Part shown: one piece after another, positions 48,095 through 56,094 of the stretch
How positions within the stretch are numbered: the stretch's first letter is position 1
Layout of the letters: the number at the start of each line of letters is the position of its first letter
Source: Bdellovibrio sp. 28-41-41
GTDB lineage: Bacteria; Bdellovibrionota; Bdellovibrionia; Bdellovibrionales; Bdellovibrionaceae
Assembly: GCA_002256935.1 (NCBI GenBank)
Contig: NCGL01000001.1
Span: forward strand, 1-64,000
Reading direction: 5' to 3'
DNA: 64,000 bases
Translations under genes and position numbers: made by a program
The notes under the pieces: model-generated
The model's input: the letters and a program-made list of their open reading frames with translations, nothing else
The model's database searches: none
Told to the model about the DNA's origin: nothing

Positions 48095-49547
48095 TGTTGG
48101 TTTAGCGGACGTCATCCGCATTTCCCCAATGATCGCGATTTTTATCGCGAGCTTGTTGCCAATCACTACAAAAGTTTTATCTGGCAATAAAGAGCCAAAC
48201 AATCTAGTTACGCTGATCCAAGGGATAGCGGGCTTAATTATCGGTTTGGTTCTACTGACAGTTGTCGGTGGCAGTGGTGAATTGGCTTTTAGTAAATCAC
48301 TTGTGTTTGATTCTGTGACGTTATGGATGGGATCGCTAGCGATTCTTTCTGCAACGGGCGCGATCATCATGATGTATGAAAACTATGCGACCAATGGACG
48401 TCAGTTTGCGGAACTTATATTTCTAGCATTGAATTCTGTTGTTGGTATGTTGATTTTAGTTTCAGCAATGGACCTATTAACTCTGTTCGTAGGTTTAGAA
48501 TTAATGTCGTTATCTTTGTACCTAATGATCGGCATGAGCCACGAAGAAAAATACTCTAAAGAAGCGGCTTTCAAATATTTCCTACTAGGCAGCTTTGCAT
48601 CAGCGATCTTCTTATACGGAACTGCGTTTGTGTTCGGCACAACAGGATCAACAAACTTAATCACGTTCATGCAAGAAGCTTCAAGTTTGGTTCAAACGAA
48701 CCGATTATTCTTGTTTGGTATCTCGTTTGTAATTTTGGGCTTCTGCTTTAAAGTTTCGATTGCTCCATTCCATGCGTGGACTCCTGACGTGTACCAAGGA
48801 GCTCCAACTCCGCACACTGCATTTATGGCGACTGCGGTGAAAGTAGTTTCATTTGCGGCGTTTCTGCGAGTGATTGCAACTAAAGCGCTGGTTGGCTCAA
48901 CGGGGTTGTTTGATGTGCTTCAGTGGATGGCCGTTATCACAATGCTCGTGGGTAACGTCGGCGCGATCGTTCAAACAAACTTGAAACGGGTACTAGCCTA
49001 CTCAAGTATTGCACACTCGGGATATGTATTGATTGGTGTGATAACTGCGGGCGTAAGTGATGCGGGTTCATTTGGTGCCTCATCAGTAATTTTCTATTTA
49101 TTTAGTTACTGCTTGATGACTCTGGGTGCATTTGCGATCGTTTCTATTTTAGAGAAAAACGAAAATCACATGATTACTTTGGATGGATTAAAAGGTTTAG
49201 CGTCTCGTCGCCCAGTGTATGCATTTTGCTTCTCATTGTTTTTGTTGTCACTTGCCGGGATTCCGCCATCGATCGGCTTTTTCGGTAAGTTCTACTTATT
49301 CAACGCGGCTGTGGGCGAAGGTTTGATCTGGTTAGCGGTATGGGGCGTGATTAACTCTGTGATCAGTGTGTATTACTACTTAAAACCAATCGTTTTAATG
49401 TACATGACTGAAGGCGAAGCAGAAATCGCAGGTCATAACTTAAGCGCGACAACGGTAACGATGATCGTGTCAGCAATATTTATCGCAGCACTAGGCGTGT
49501 TATCTGGTCCGATTTTCTCGGCTGTTGAGAAAAGCTTTATTAACTAA
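48084..49547 (+). CDS. nuoN: NADH-quinone oxidoreductase subunit N
   Basis: The 487-residue antiporter-like subunit shows LLTLFVGLELMSLSLYLMIGM with the conserved Glu, APFHAWTPDVYQGAPTPHTAFMATAVKV and LKRVLAYSSIAHSGYVLIG. It is the last gene of the cluster and is followed by a terminator. No nuoBCDEFGI genes are present in this window. Confidence 0.96.
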   Translation: MQINVGLADVIRISPMIAIFIASLLPITTKVLSGNKEPNNLVTLIQGIAGLIIGLVLLTVVGGSGELAFSKSLVFDSVTLWMGSLAILSATGAIIMMYENYATNGRQFAELIFLALNSVVGMLILVSAMDLLTLFVGLELMSLSLYLMIGMSHEEKYSKEAAFKYFLLGSFASAIFLYGTAFVFGTTGSTNLITFMQEASSLVQTNRLFLFGISFVILGFCFKVSIAPFHAWTPDVYQGAPTPHTAFMATAVKVVSFAAFLRVIATKALVGSTGLFDVLQWMAVITMLVGNVGAIVQTNLKRVLAYSSIAHSGYVLIGVITAGVSDAGSFGASSVIFYLFSYCLMTLGAFAIVSILEKNENHMITLDGLKGLASRRPVYAFCFSLFLLSLAGIPPSIGFFGKFYLFNAAVGEGLIWLAVWGVINSVISVYYYLKPIVLMYMTEGEAEIAGHNLSATTVTMIVSAIFIAALGVLSGPIFSAVEKSFIN

Positions 49548-49565
49548 ATTTAAATTTTAAAAATG

Positions 49566-49600
49566 AAAAAAAGGCCCACCTGAAAAGAGTGGGCTTTTTT
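49566..49600. terminator. Terminator after nuoN, probably bidirectional
   Basis: GCCCAC (49574-49579) pairs with GTGGGC (49589-49594), flanked by an A-run on the left and TTTTTT on the right, so it works on the plus strand for nuo. The A-run makes it usable on the minus strand for the small secreted gene that ends at 49600. Confidence 0.85.
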
Positions 49601-49959
49601 TATCGGCAATAGATAGTACCTAAGTAGCCACTCTCAACATCATACTCGCCTTCTAGCTCGAGTTGTACGATGGTGCGGCCAGAAACAGATCCGCGAAGAA
49701 CCTTGGCAACAAAGTCGCCCTTCTTGCACGCGAAGCCCATCCCTTTTTCGACACAATCAAGAACCTGTGGTTTTTGCGATGGTGCCAGCAAAGTTCCGAT
49801 GAATTTTTTAGGTGCGGCCGGCTGAGGTGTGGCCGGCTGAGACCGCATAGATTGTTTAATGTGAAACGTATGACTAGGGCTCTGGCAATTTAATATTGGT
49901 TTTTCTTGAGCTAAAGAGAACAGAGGGAGAACCATAAACAGCATTGCAATCAACTTCAT
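49600..49959 (-). CDS. Small secreted protein with three or four cysteines
   Basis: Not recognised. The start at 49959 is used because AGGGGC lies 7 bases upstream and the residues MKLIAMLFMVLPLFSLAQ form a signal peptide; the longer frame from 50058 adds a basic, non-signal region. The mature 100 residues contain a Pro/Ala/Gln-rich stretch and a short beta-rich domain with cysteines in LNCQSP, LDCVEKG, FACKKGD and TIYCR, suggesting two disulfides. It was probably exported to the periplasm or beyond. Confidence 0.6.
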   Translation of the reverse strand: MKLIAMLFMVLPLFSLAQEKPILNCQSPSHTFHIKQSMRSQPATPQPAAPKKFIGTLLAPSQKPQVLDCVEKGMGFACKKGDFVAKVLRGSVSGRTIVQLELEGEYDVESGYLGTIYCR

Positions 49960-50078
49960 AAAAATGCCCCTGATGATACGACTATTATAAATCCTATTTA
50001 ACAGCGGCCTCAATGAACAAAGTTTGGACATATAAATATGACCAACTACCCCGGCCAATCCGATTATATCAGTTCTAG

Positions 50079-51335
50079 CTATTCCTGATTGGCTTTCTTA
50101 GAAGTCAGAGCTGTCTGTCTTGGACATGTAGCAAATTCACGGCCCAAAGTTCTTTGCGCGTATATAGAGGCCCAGATGTCATCAGCACATGTGCGTAAGC
50201 TACTAGTTAGCGGAGCGTGAGCTGCGCCCGTAACCGTAAAAAATTGACGGCTTGTTTTAAGTTGAACCGCAAAATGATAAAGCGCTGTGTTTAATGGCGT
50301 TGCGGGATCGTTGGCGCCTTGGAAGTAATATATTGGAACTGCTTCAGGAATTAGAAACTTGGCCGAATCATAAGGTTTTCTATACTCGATACCTTCGCAT
50401 ACATTTTTTCCCGTTCTAACTAGACGACCATTCTCTAAGTTGCGACCGAAATACCAATCGCCCCATAGTTCTCCGCAACCAATCATGCGAAAAAACAAAT
50501 TAGGAAATTGAGGATCTTTTAATTTTGCGAACATCGAGTTTAACATCAGCTGATCTTTTGCGGGAACTTTCTTGGCAAAGTAGAGCTCAAGCAAATGTAA
50601 ATGGTAATACAAAAACTGACCGTTAATAGGCGCGTCTGGAACATCGCCAATAATCATGTCGCTTGTAATTAAAGAGGCCCATTCAGACTTGCTGAATGTC
50701 GTTTCGTTCTTTCCCGATTGGAAGTAGGTTTTCCAGCGAGGTGGCAGTTGTTTGAATAATTTGTCCCACTCGTATTGAAAGTAATAGAAATAGGAATCAA
50801 AGTTATCATACTTTTTACCAACAGTGCCTTCTAAAACAAGGGCTGTTGGTAGCTCAAATTTTTCGGTTTCGATTTTTTTTACTAACTGCGTAGCTACAAC
50901 GGTCCCGTAAGAGACACCGTAGATAATATAATTTTTCAAATTCACTGATTTAAGAGCTAGAAAAATATCGTTCACTATGAAGTCTGTTTTTAAGTACTGA
51001 GCGAGAACATTAGATTCGAGTGCGTAGTTGCAACCTTGGCTGCGCGGATCCGTATAGATCTTGTTGTAACCAGCAGGAACGGCGCCTAGAGGTAGTTGGC
51101 CATTGGGAGCAATCGACGTTTGACCAGGTCCTCCGGGAATAATCACAACCGTGGGAGCCAGTGGGTTCACGATTTCATATTTAAAGCGAAAATCAAATGC
51201 GGGTGATTTTGGTTTAGTTGGATCCCAAGGTACTTTTACCGTGCGAATTGTTTTAATATCTAGGCAGGGATTTTGTTGAGCGTAGGCCGAAAACGCAAAA
51301 ACACTAAATATTAAAAGTGCTATATTTTTAATCAT
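50079..51335 (-). CDS. Secreted alpha/beta hydrolase of peptidase S33 type
   Basis: The 418-residue protein has a signal peptide (MIKNIALLIFSVFAFSAYAQ). The oxyanion motif is IPGGPGQTS (HGGPG-like). The nucleophile elbow is GVSYGT (Gly-x-Ser-x-Gly). The acid is likely in GANDPATP and the histidine in GAAHAP. This is the tripeptidyl/prolyl aminopeptidase-like arrangement of S33, where a cap domain (about residues 190-310) sits over the active site. Esterase activity cannot be excluded. Confidence 0.75.
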   Translation of the reverse strand: MIKNIALLIFSVFAFSAYAQQNPCLDIKTIRTVKVPWDPTKPKSPAFDFRFKYEIVNPLAPTVVIIPGGPGQTSIAPNGQLPLGAVPAGYNKIYTDPRSQGCNYALESNVLAQYLKTDFIVNDIFLALKSVNLKNYIIYGVSYGTVVATQLVKKIETEKFELPTALVLEGTVGKKYDNFDSYFYYFQYEWDKLFKQLPPRWKTYFQSGKNETTFSKSEWASLITSDMIIGDVPDAPINGQFLYYHLHLLELYFAKKVPAKDQLMLNSMFAKLKDPQFPNLFFRMIGCGELWGDWYFGRNLENGRLVRTGKNVCEGIEYRKPYDSAKFLIPEAVPIYYFQGANDPATPLNTALYHFAVQLKTSRQFFTVTGAAHAPLTSSLRTCADDIWASIYAQRTLGREFATCPRQTALTSKKANQE

Positions 51336-51431
51336 GTGAGAGTTTTAGCACTTTTGAAAAAACCCGCAATAGAAAACAGGCTAATTGAAAGAATGACCGA
51401 AGTCCTATAAAGAAACGATAAAATTCTGGAT

Positions 51432-52628
51432 TTAAATGTGCTTTCTCAGAGCATTGACCCCCGACTTAAATCCAATGCGGACGATTCGCTCTAAGATCTT
51501 CGGACTTAAGCTAAAGTGGTCGACCATGAACATTTCATAGTTTTGAGGTCTTGGGGTGATGTGGATATAGTCCGTTTCCGAGTTATGATTAAATCTTTGG
51601 TTGAAAATTTCGAGCAGCTTAACTCGATCTTCGTCGGGCAGGTTATTGGATTTAAAATAGCTATCAATGGTTTTATGAATGTGGCGCAAGGTATTTTGCC
51701 ACTCGATATGTTTATGAGTTTTTTGCTCCAAAACCTGGTAAAGGGCTTGGTTTAAAATCACCGGAATTCCATATTTATGCAGACTGCCGATTTCTTCGTT
51801 ATAGTGATATGGCTGCATCGAAAAAGACGAGATCACCAAATCGCATCCCTGGTCGGCGGCGATATGGGCCGATAAAGTCTCGCGAATCTCGCCATCATAG
51901 TAATAGCGCTCTTCACCTTTTAGATTTGGTAAATTGTAAGGCGAAAAAATAGGGGGTAAAGATGTACTAGCGGCTACGGCCTCACTAATCGAGGCATAAT
52001 TGATCTGTTTGGTTGACGGAGTTTGTAAATTTTCTTGGAAATTCCCAAAGATAACCTTCCTTGAGTGGTTCAGTTGTGTGGCAACGATGTACAATTCAGG
52101 GTCTAAAGAGGCGAAATCGTTTTCGATCAGCACATATTGACGAAGATATTTCTCGACACCCTTAGTAGTGAACAGGCCATTCACCTTAAATCCATTCTTT
52201 ATGAGCATCTCAAGACCTCCGGTCACCAGGGACTTGGTCAAAAACTGCTTAGGCATGAAGTTGAGCAAGCTAGCGCTATTGATATCAAAGATGCGTCTAT
52301 AGGTTAACGGGGTGAGTATTCGGAAATCTTGGTTTGAATACTCAGGACTGACGCCCAGGCCGACCTGGAAGGCCGTAATCAAAGACTCGACTGGATAACC
52401 AGCGGCGAGCACCGTGCTAACGAAGGCGCCAGCACTTGAGCCTACATAAAGTTGGATAGTCAGGTCAGGACGCTTCTTGTTTTGGAGGAGTTTCTTAGAC
52501 CCACCGGCAAAGTGGAACCCCTTTGCTTTTAATGCGAGGCAGACACCCATATGATAGGCCGCGGCCTTGATTCCTCCACCACTTAGTACCAATCCAATCT
52601 TCTTTTTGTTCCGTATTCGAATATTCAA
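51432..52628 (-). CDS. Patatin-like phospholipase
   Basis: The 398-residue protein has the patatin oxyanion hole LVLSGGGIKAAAYHMG near residue 14, the nucleophile elbow VGSSAGAFVS (GxSxG) and the catalytic aspartate in YYDGEI, so the Ser-Asp dyad is complete. No signal peptide is visible; the N-terminus is basic (MNIRIRNKKK). Enzymes of this family deacylate membrane lipids and are used by some bacteria as effectors. A cytoplasmic role in lipid turnover is equally possible. Confidence 0.82.
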   Translation of the reverse strand: MNIRIRNKKKIGLVLSGGGIKAAAYHMGVCLALKAKGFHFAGGSKKLLQNKKRPDLTIQLYVGSSAGAFVSTVLAAGYPVESLITAFQVGLGVSPEYSNQDFRILTPLTYRRIFDINSASLLNFMPKQFLTKSLVTGGLEMLIKNGFKVNGLFTTKGVEKYLRQYVLIENDFASLDPELYIVATQLNHSRKVIFGNFQENLQTPSTKQINYASISEAVAASTSLPPIFSPYNLPNLKGEERYYYDGEIRETLSAHIAADQGCDLVISSFSMQPYHYNEEIGSLHKYGIPVILNQALYQVLEQKTHKHIEWQNTLRHIHKTIDSYFKSNNLPDEDRVKLLEIFNQRFNHNSETDYIHITPRPQNYEMFMVDHFSLSPKILERIVRIGFKSGVNALRKHI

Positions 52629-52726
52629 GTTAGGTAAATTAAAGCCCTGGAGGGCGGAATAATCAATAGCTATTCAGGCCCTAGGTGTAGATTTCACAAG
52701 ATATCCAAAGATTATTCACCCATGGT
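52629..52726. other. Upstream part of the patatin/HTH intergenic region
   Basis: This is the start of a 354-base gene-free stretch between the divergent patatin and HTH genes. Nothing beyond scattered AT-rich sequence and a GGCCCTAGG palindromic piece near 52677 was recognised here; the promoter and folded element follow at 52727-52945. Confidence 0.4.
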
Positions 52727-52755
52727 TTGACACCGGATAGTCGCTTGAATATGGT
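52727..52755 (+). promoter_or_regulatory. Sigma70-type promoter for the intergenic RNA
   Basis: A perfect TTGACA (-35, 52727-52732) is 17 bases from TATGGT (-10, 52750-52755). Transcription would begin near 52762, immediately before the first hairpin of the folded element. Confidence 0.65.
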
Positions 52756-52761
52756 CAAATA

Positions 52762-52945
52762 TAAGAATAACCACATCACCAAACTGGCTATTCTTGTTAG
52801 GTTAGCTGCCTAACCGCTAAATTGGCCCACGGAAGAACACAATGTTCTCTGGCGGGCTAGATTACAGAGACAAGCAAACAAGATGAGAAATAATTTCGAG
52901 TTTTGTTTGCTTGTTTGAAATCTCTCTAATCAAGGCAGCTAAAGA
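52762..52945 (+). ncRNA. Candidate structured RNA, about 184 nt, or structured leader of the HTH gene
   Basis: Several stems can be read directly. A 5' hairpin pairs AAGAATA (52763-52769) with TATTCTT (52789-52795). A 10-bp closing stem pairs TTAGCTGCCT (52802-52811) with AGGCAGCTAA (52933-52942). Arm one pairs GCCC/GGGC and AGAACA/TGTTCT around a CAA loop (52825-52857). Arm two pairs GATTACAGAGA (52860-52870) with TCTCTCTAATC (52921-52931) and, inside, CAAGCAAACAA with TTGTTTGCTTG. A hairpin GTTAGG/CCTAAC (52796-52814) competes with the closing stem. I match no known RNA family. No U-tract follows it, which favours a leader; the element can also fold on the minus strand. Confidence 0.55.
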
Positions 52946-52982
52946 TATTTACGGGTTTTAAGAGGCAATACTAGGAAAACGA

Positions 52983-53720
52983 ATGGAAACTTGGCTACCA
53001 CTGACAGATTATTCTTCGAAATATAAAATCAGTGTTTCTACTTTGAGACGAAAAATAAAAGCCGATGATATTAAATATCATTTTCAAGATGGCAAGTATT
53101 ACATTTTCGATGAACCGATCAAAAATGCATTCAAGAGCAGCCCCTCCCTAAATTCTCTTGATGGTTTGAACTCAGATTTGATCTTCGATGATGAAATTCT
53201 AAATGATCTTGATACGGCTTCAGAACCAATTGAAACAGAAAAAGTGTACTCTAATCGCCAACAGCCGGTTACGACGGCCCTGTCGCAGCAAGCGTATAAC
53301 CCTGATTTTTTAGAGAACTTGAAAAAATCGGCGAACGCTAAGTTGCCACAAGTAAAAATGCAGCAAGGAATGATCAGCCAGCAGCAGCAGCAGCAACAGA
53401 CCGGGCGGCCGCAAGCAGCCATCAACATCGAAGAAGAATATTTCTTTCGTAAAGATAAAGCAGAAGCAAGCCATACTGATTTTGAGAATCCAACGCTTAG
53501 AGAATTCTCTGATAAGATTTCAAAAATTGGAACGAACGAGCCAGTTTTAACGGCGGCGAACAAGCTTCTGAACGAATTGAAAAAAGCCTACACACAGATA
53601 CTTCAAGAAAAAGAAGAACAAATGATGATCTTGAAAGAAGAAGTGTCTGACTTAAAAACATTAGTCAAAGTCCTAGAATCTGAAAATGATAGATTGAAAC
53701 AATCTATCATGTATCCTTAA
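52983..53720 (+). CDS. HTH-domain protein with glutamine tract and C-terminal coiled coil
   Basis: The 245-residue protein starts with an excisionase/MerR-like winged-helix segment (residues about 1-45: LTDYSSKYKISVSTLRRKIK then DGKYYIFDE). An acidic and low-complexity middle with a run of seven glutamines (ISQQQQQQQTG) follows. A long heptad-patterned coiled coil (about 195-242: EEQMMILKEEVSDLKTLVKV) ends the protein. This suggests a dimeric DNA-binding or scaffold protein, not a metabolic enzyme. AGGA lies 6 bases upstream of the ATG. The target is unknown; a structured RNA candidate lies in its leader. Confidence 0.72.
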   Translation: METWLPLTDYSSKYKISVSTLRRKIKADDIKYHFQDGKYYIFDEPIKNAFKSSPSLNSLDGLNSDLIFDDEILNDLDTASEPIETEKVYSNRQQPVTTALSQQAYNPDFLENLKKSANAKLPQVKMQQGMISQQQQQQQTGRPQAAINIEEEYFFRKDKAEASHTDFENPTLREFSDKISKIGTNEPVLTAANKLLNELKKAYTQILQEKEEQMMILKEEVSDLKTLVKVLESENDRLKQSIMYP

Positions 53721-54901
53721 GGCTTTGAAAATCGTCCCATAAGCAGAATAACTCCAGAATAAGAGTGTCTTACGAAAAACAGAAATGGTCTGTCTGCATT
53801 GAATATTTTTGGCAGGGACGGCTCGATATCGGTGGCAGCATCCGTTGCGAAATCTGCAACGACTGCAGGTGTGGCGGATGCTTCAGAACCGTCTTCATCG
53901 AAATTTATTAAAGCTTTGTGAATGAATTTAGAGATGTAGAACTTTTCGTTTGGGCTCAAGTCTTTTATGCCTCGAAAGTTTCCAAAGTATTCATCAAACG
54001 CCAAAGGCATTCCAATTTTTGAAAGCCAGCTGTTTAGCTCAAAAGAAGATTCAAATCTAAATTTCGGTAACGAGACAACCACTTTGTAAGGTCGAGCATT
54101 CTTTGAAAGCAGTTTAAAAAATTTTGAATCAATTTTTCTGTCAAGAGTCGACAGTAGGATAGATTTGCGGGGCAGGAAAATGTCCAAACTGAATTGATCT
54201 CCTCGGTAGGGTATACTTAGATACTGCCAGTCTACATCCTCGTTGTATCGAAACTCATCGGTCATATTCATAAACAGGGTTTTAACTTTTTTAGTAGAGG
54301 ACATTTGAAAAAATTGGGGGGCGGTCTTCGATTTTTCAAATTTCGTAAGCCAATTTGCTTTGACATAAATAGAGTTAGTTAAAACTAGTTCTGTTTTTCT
54401 ATTCAAAGAATTCCTTTTTAGTAGTTCTGGAATTTTTCCATTCGTCTTTTGCTTTACCCATAAATTAATTTTTTCGCGAGAGGACTCCGGGTGATTTTTG
54501 AAATCTAGGGCTACGATATCTGCACCGTAATAGTCCTCCAGAGTTTTTATAAAATCTGGTTTGAACGGAGCGCTTTTCTGACCCCATAAGCGGTCTGTGA
54601 TAACAAGTTTAGACTCACCTACCTCATTGATTGTTCCTAAAAATTTCTTAAAATCGTTGTGATAGGGCCCGGTTAGATGAAGAACCTTCTTCATCTGCTC
54701 AAGAGTTTTTTGTTGGGCTCCGGCCGCCGTCATAGCTAAGGATGTGGAAACACTAAACGGGGAAAATATAAGATTCTCTGGTGTAGCGGAACCACTTCTA
54801 TAAAAATCAAAACCAAACTGATTAATCGCATTAGGGACATCGTACTTTTGGCAAACCGCTAACAATGGGAAAAAAACGAAAGCTAAAATAAGATTTTTCA
54901 A
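53717..54901 (-). CDS. Secreted serpin-family protease inhibitor
   Basis: The 394-residue protein has a signal peptide (MKNLILAFVFFPLLAVCQ) and the full serpin fold signatures. They are NLIFSPFSVSTSLAMTAAGA, LVLTNSIYVKANW, and the C-terminal ADRPFLFFVRHSYSGVILLMGRFS. The reactive-centre loop begins FDEDGSEASATPAVVADF, whose small, unbranched hinge residues fit an inhibitory serpin. Counting from the hinge places P1 near Ala352, next to Phe351, so an elastase-, chymotrypsin- or cysteine-protease-like target is possible. It is divergent from a papain-like protease gene. Confidence 0.9.
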   Translation of the reverse strand: MKNLILAFVFFPLLAVCQKYDVPNAINQFGFDFYRSGSATPENLIFSPFSVSTSLAMTAAGAQQKTLEQMKKVLHLTGPYHNDFKKFLGTINEVGESKLVITDRLWGQKSAPFKPDFIKTLEDYYGADIVALDFKNHPESSREKINLWVKQKTNGKIPELLKRNSLNRKTELVLTNSIYVKANWLTKFEKSKTAPQFFQMSSTKKVKTLFMNMTDEFRYNEDVDWQYLSIPYRGDQFSLDIFLPRKSILLSTLDRKIDSKFFKLLSKNARPYKVVVSLPKFRFESSFELNSWLSKIGMPLAFDEYFGNFRGIKDLSPNEKFYISKFIHKALINFDEDGSEASATPAVVADFATDAATDIEPSLPKIFNADRPFLFFVRHSYSGVILLMGRFSKP

Positions 54902-54982
54902 AAAGCCTCCCTGTTTTTTAATCAGGCCCGAGTTACTAATAAAAGCGTCGGCAGTGGAGTGTGAATTGCTCTATATTTCGAT

Positions 54983-56041
54983 ATGGAATTCAAACGAACT
55001 ATATTCATTTTAGCATACGTTTTAACTCTACTGTCTAGCGATATTCTGAATGCTGACCAAACTTTAGACAAGGATCATTGCACCCCTGTGGATGTTTCCA
55101 GTCAACTAGGCGCGGTCAGAGATCAGGGGAATATCGGTTGGTGTTATGCGAATGTCGCTGCCGATCTTCTTACATTTCGATATCAAGATAGACTCAGCGG
55201 CCAGCAAGCGTCTGCCGGTTATGTCGCCATTACGTTTAATCAATACGCGAACACTAAGCCCAATGAAGATGCAGGATTGATTAGTCCCGCGGCGATTTTT
55301 TCACAGCTTAATGGTATTTGTCCACAGTCGTTTCAAGATACGGCGCTAAAAGATAGCCCGTTCAAAACGATTCGCGATCAGATTAATGCGTTGGTGTCCT
55401 TGAAAGAAACATTTGATCAAAGAAAGAAAGAACGTCTGGAATTTTCTCGTTTCCAAGAGCTAGAGATGTATCGTAGTTCTAAAAGCTATATTAACTTACT
55501 TTCTGACGATGACTTGCGAGATGTTTTAGAACATTCTTCCGTTCGCACATTTCCAAGAAAATTGGTTGAGCGTTTGTGTAAGCCATACATGATCAAAGTA
55601 AAATTTGATTTGCAGATTAGACCACAACTTGGGTTTATCGAAGGCGTGAAAGATTTTTTACCATCACTCCTAAAAAATAGAAAAATTACCCCGGCTCCGA
55701 TTCTTGGCCGCGCTAATTTGGTAAATGATATTCATGAGCAATTAGGCAAAGACAATTTTGTAGCCTTCAGTTATTGGACACGCATTTTTTACGATCCTAC
55801 TTCTGAGCGCTATAAAAAATCAGGTATGCATGCATCCGGTATTGTCGGCCGCAAATGGAATAACAAAGAAAAAGTCTGCGAATTTAAACTTAGAAATTCT
55901 TGGGGCAAAAGTTGCACGAGTTACACGAACCCCGAGCTAAAAGGGAAGTGTGACCCGCAAACAGGATACATCATGGTTCCTGATTACATTATTCAACGAA
56001 CGATCACGGATGTTTCGTACTATAAAAAGAAAAAAGAATAG
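54983..56041 (+). CDS. Secreted papain-like (C1) cysteine protease
   Basis: The 352-residue protein has a signal peptide (first ~24 residues, ending NA). The catalytic set is visible: Gln48 and Cys54 in VRDQGNIGWCYANVAA, His283 in GMHASGIVG and Asn305 in KLRNSWGKSC. The region between Cys and His (about 230 residues) is longer than in plain papain and includes a helical insert. No obvious inhibitory propeptide precedes the catalytic domain; Cys54 is unusually close to the N-terminus. The adjacent divergent serpin may supply control instead. Confidence 0.88.
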   Translation: MEFKRTIFILAYVLTLLSSDILNADQTLDKDHCTPVDVSSQLGAVRDQGNIGWCYANVAADLLTFRYQDRLSGQQASAGYVAITFNQYANTKPNEDAGLISPAAIFSQLNGICPQSFQDTALKDSPFKTIRDQINALVSLKETFDQRKKERLEFSRFQELEMYRSSKSYINLLSDDDLRDVLEHSSVRTFPRKLVERLCKPYMIKVKFDLQIRPQLGFIEGVKDFLPSLLKNRKITPAPILGRANLVNDIHEQLGKDNFVAFSYWTRIFYDPTSERYKKSGMHASGIVGRKWNNKEKVCEFKLRNSWGKSCTSYTNPELKGKCDPQTGYIMVPDYIIQRTITDVSYYKKKKE

Positions 56042-56061
56042 GACGCCTTGGGAGCGTCCTA
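56039..56061. terminator. Bidirectional terminator between the cysteine protease and lon
   Basis: TAGGACGC (56039-56046) pairs perfectly with GCGTCCTA (56054-56061). On the minus strand it is followed by a long T-rich run (TTCTTTTTTCTTTTT), making a strong terminator for lon. The left arm includes the stop codon of the protease gene, and T/A-rich sequence follows on the plus strand. Confidence 0.8.
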
Positions 56062-56094
56062 TTTAGATAATCATTAAATTTTAAAATCTAAACT

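Noticed and set aside
52762..52945. Assignment of the folded RNA as a c-di-GMP riboswitch or 6S RNA.
   Set aside because: The GCAAAGCC-type receptor sequences of the c-di-GMP riboswitch are absent, and the branched fold does not match the single long hairpin with central bubble of 6S RNA.
53384..53402. CAG repeats as a possible CRISPR or satellite array.
   Set aside because: It is a short in-frame glutamine run in a coding sequence, without spacers.
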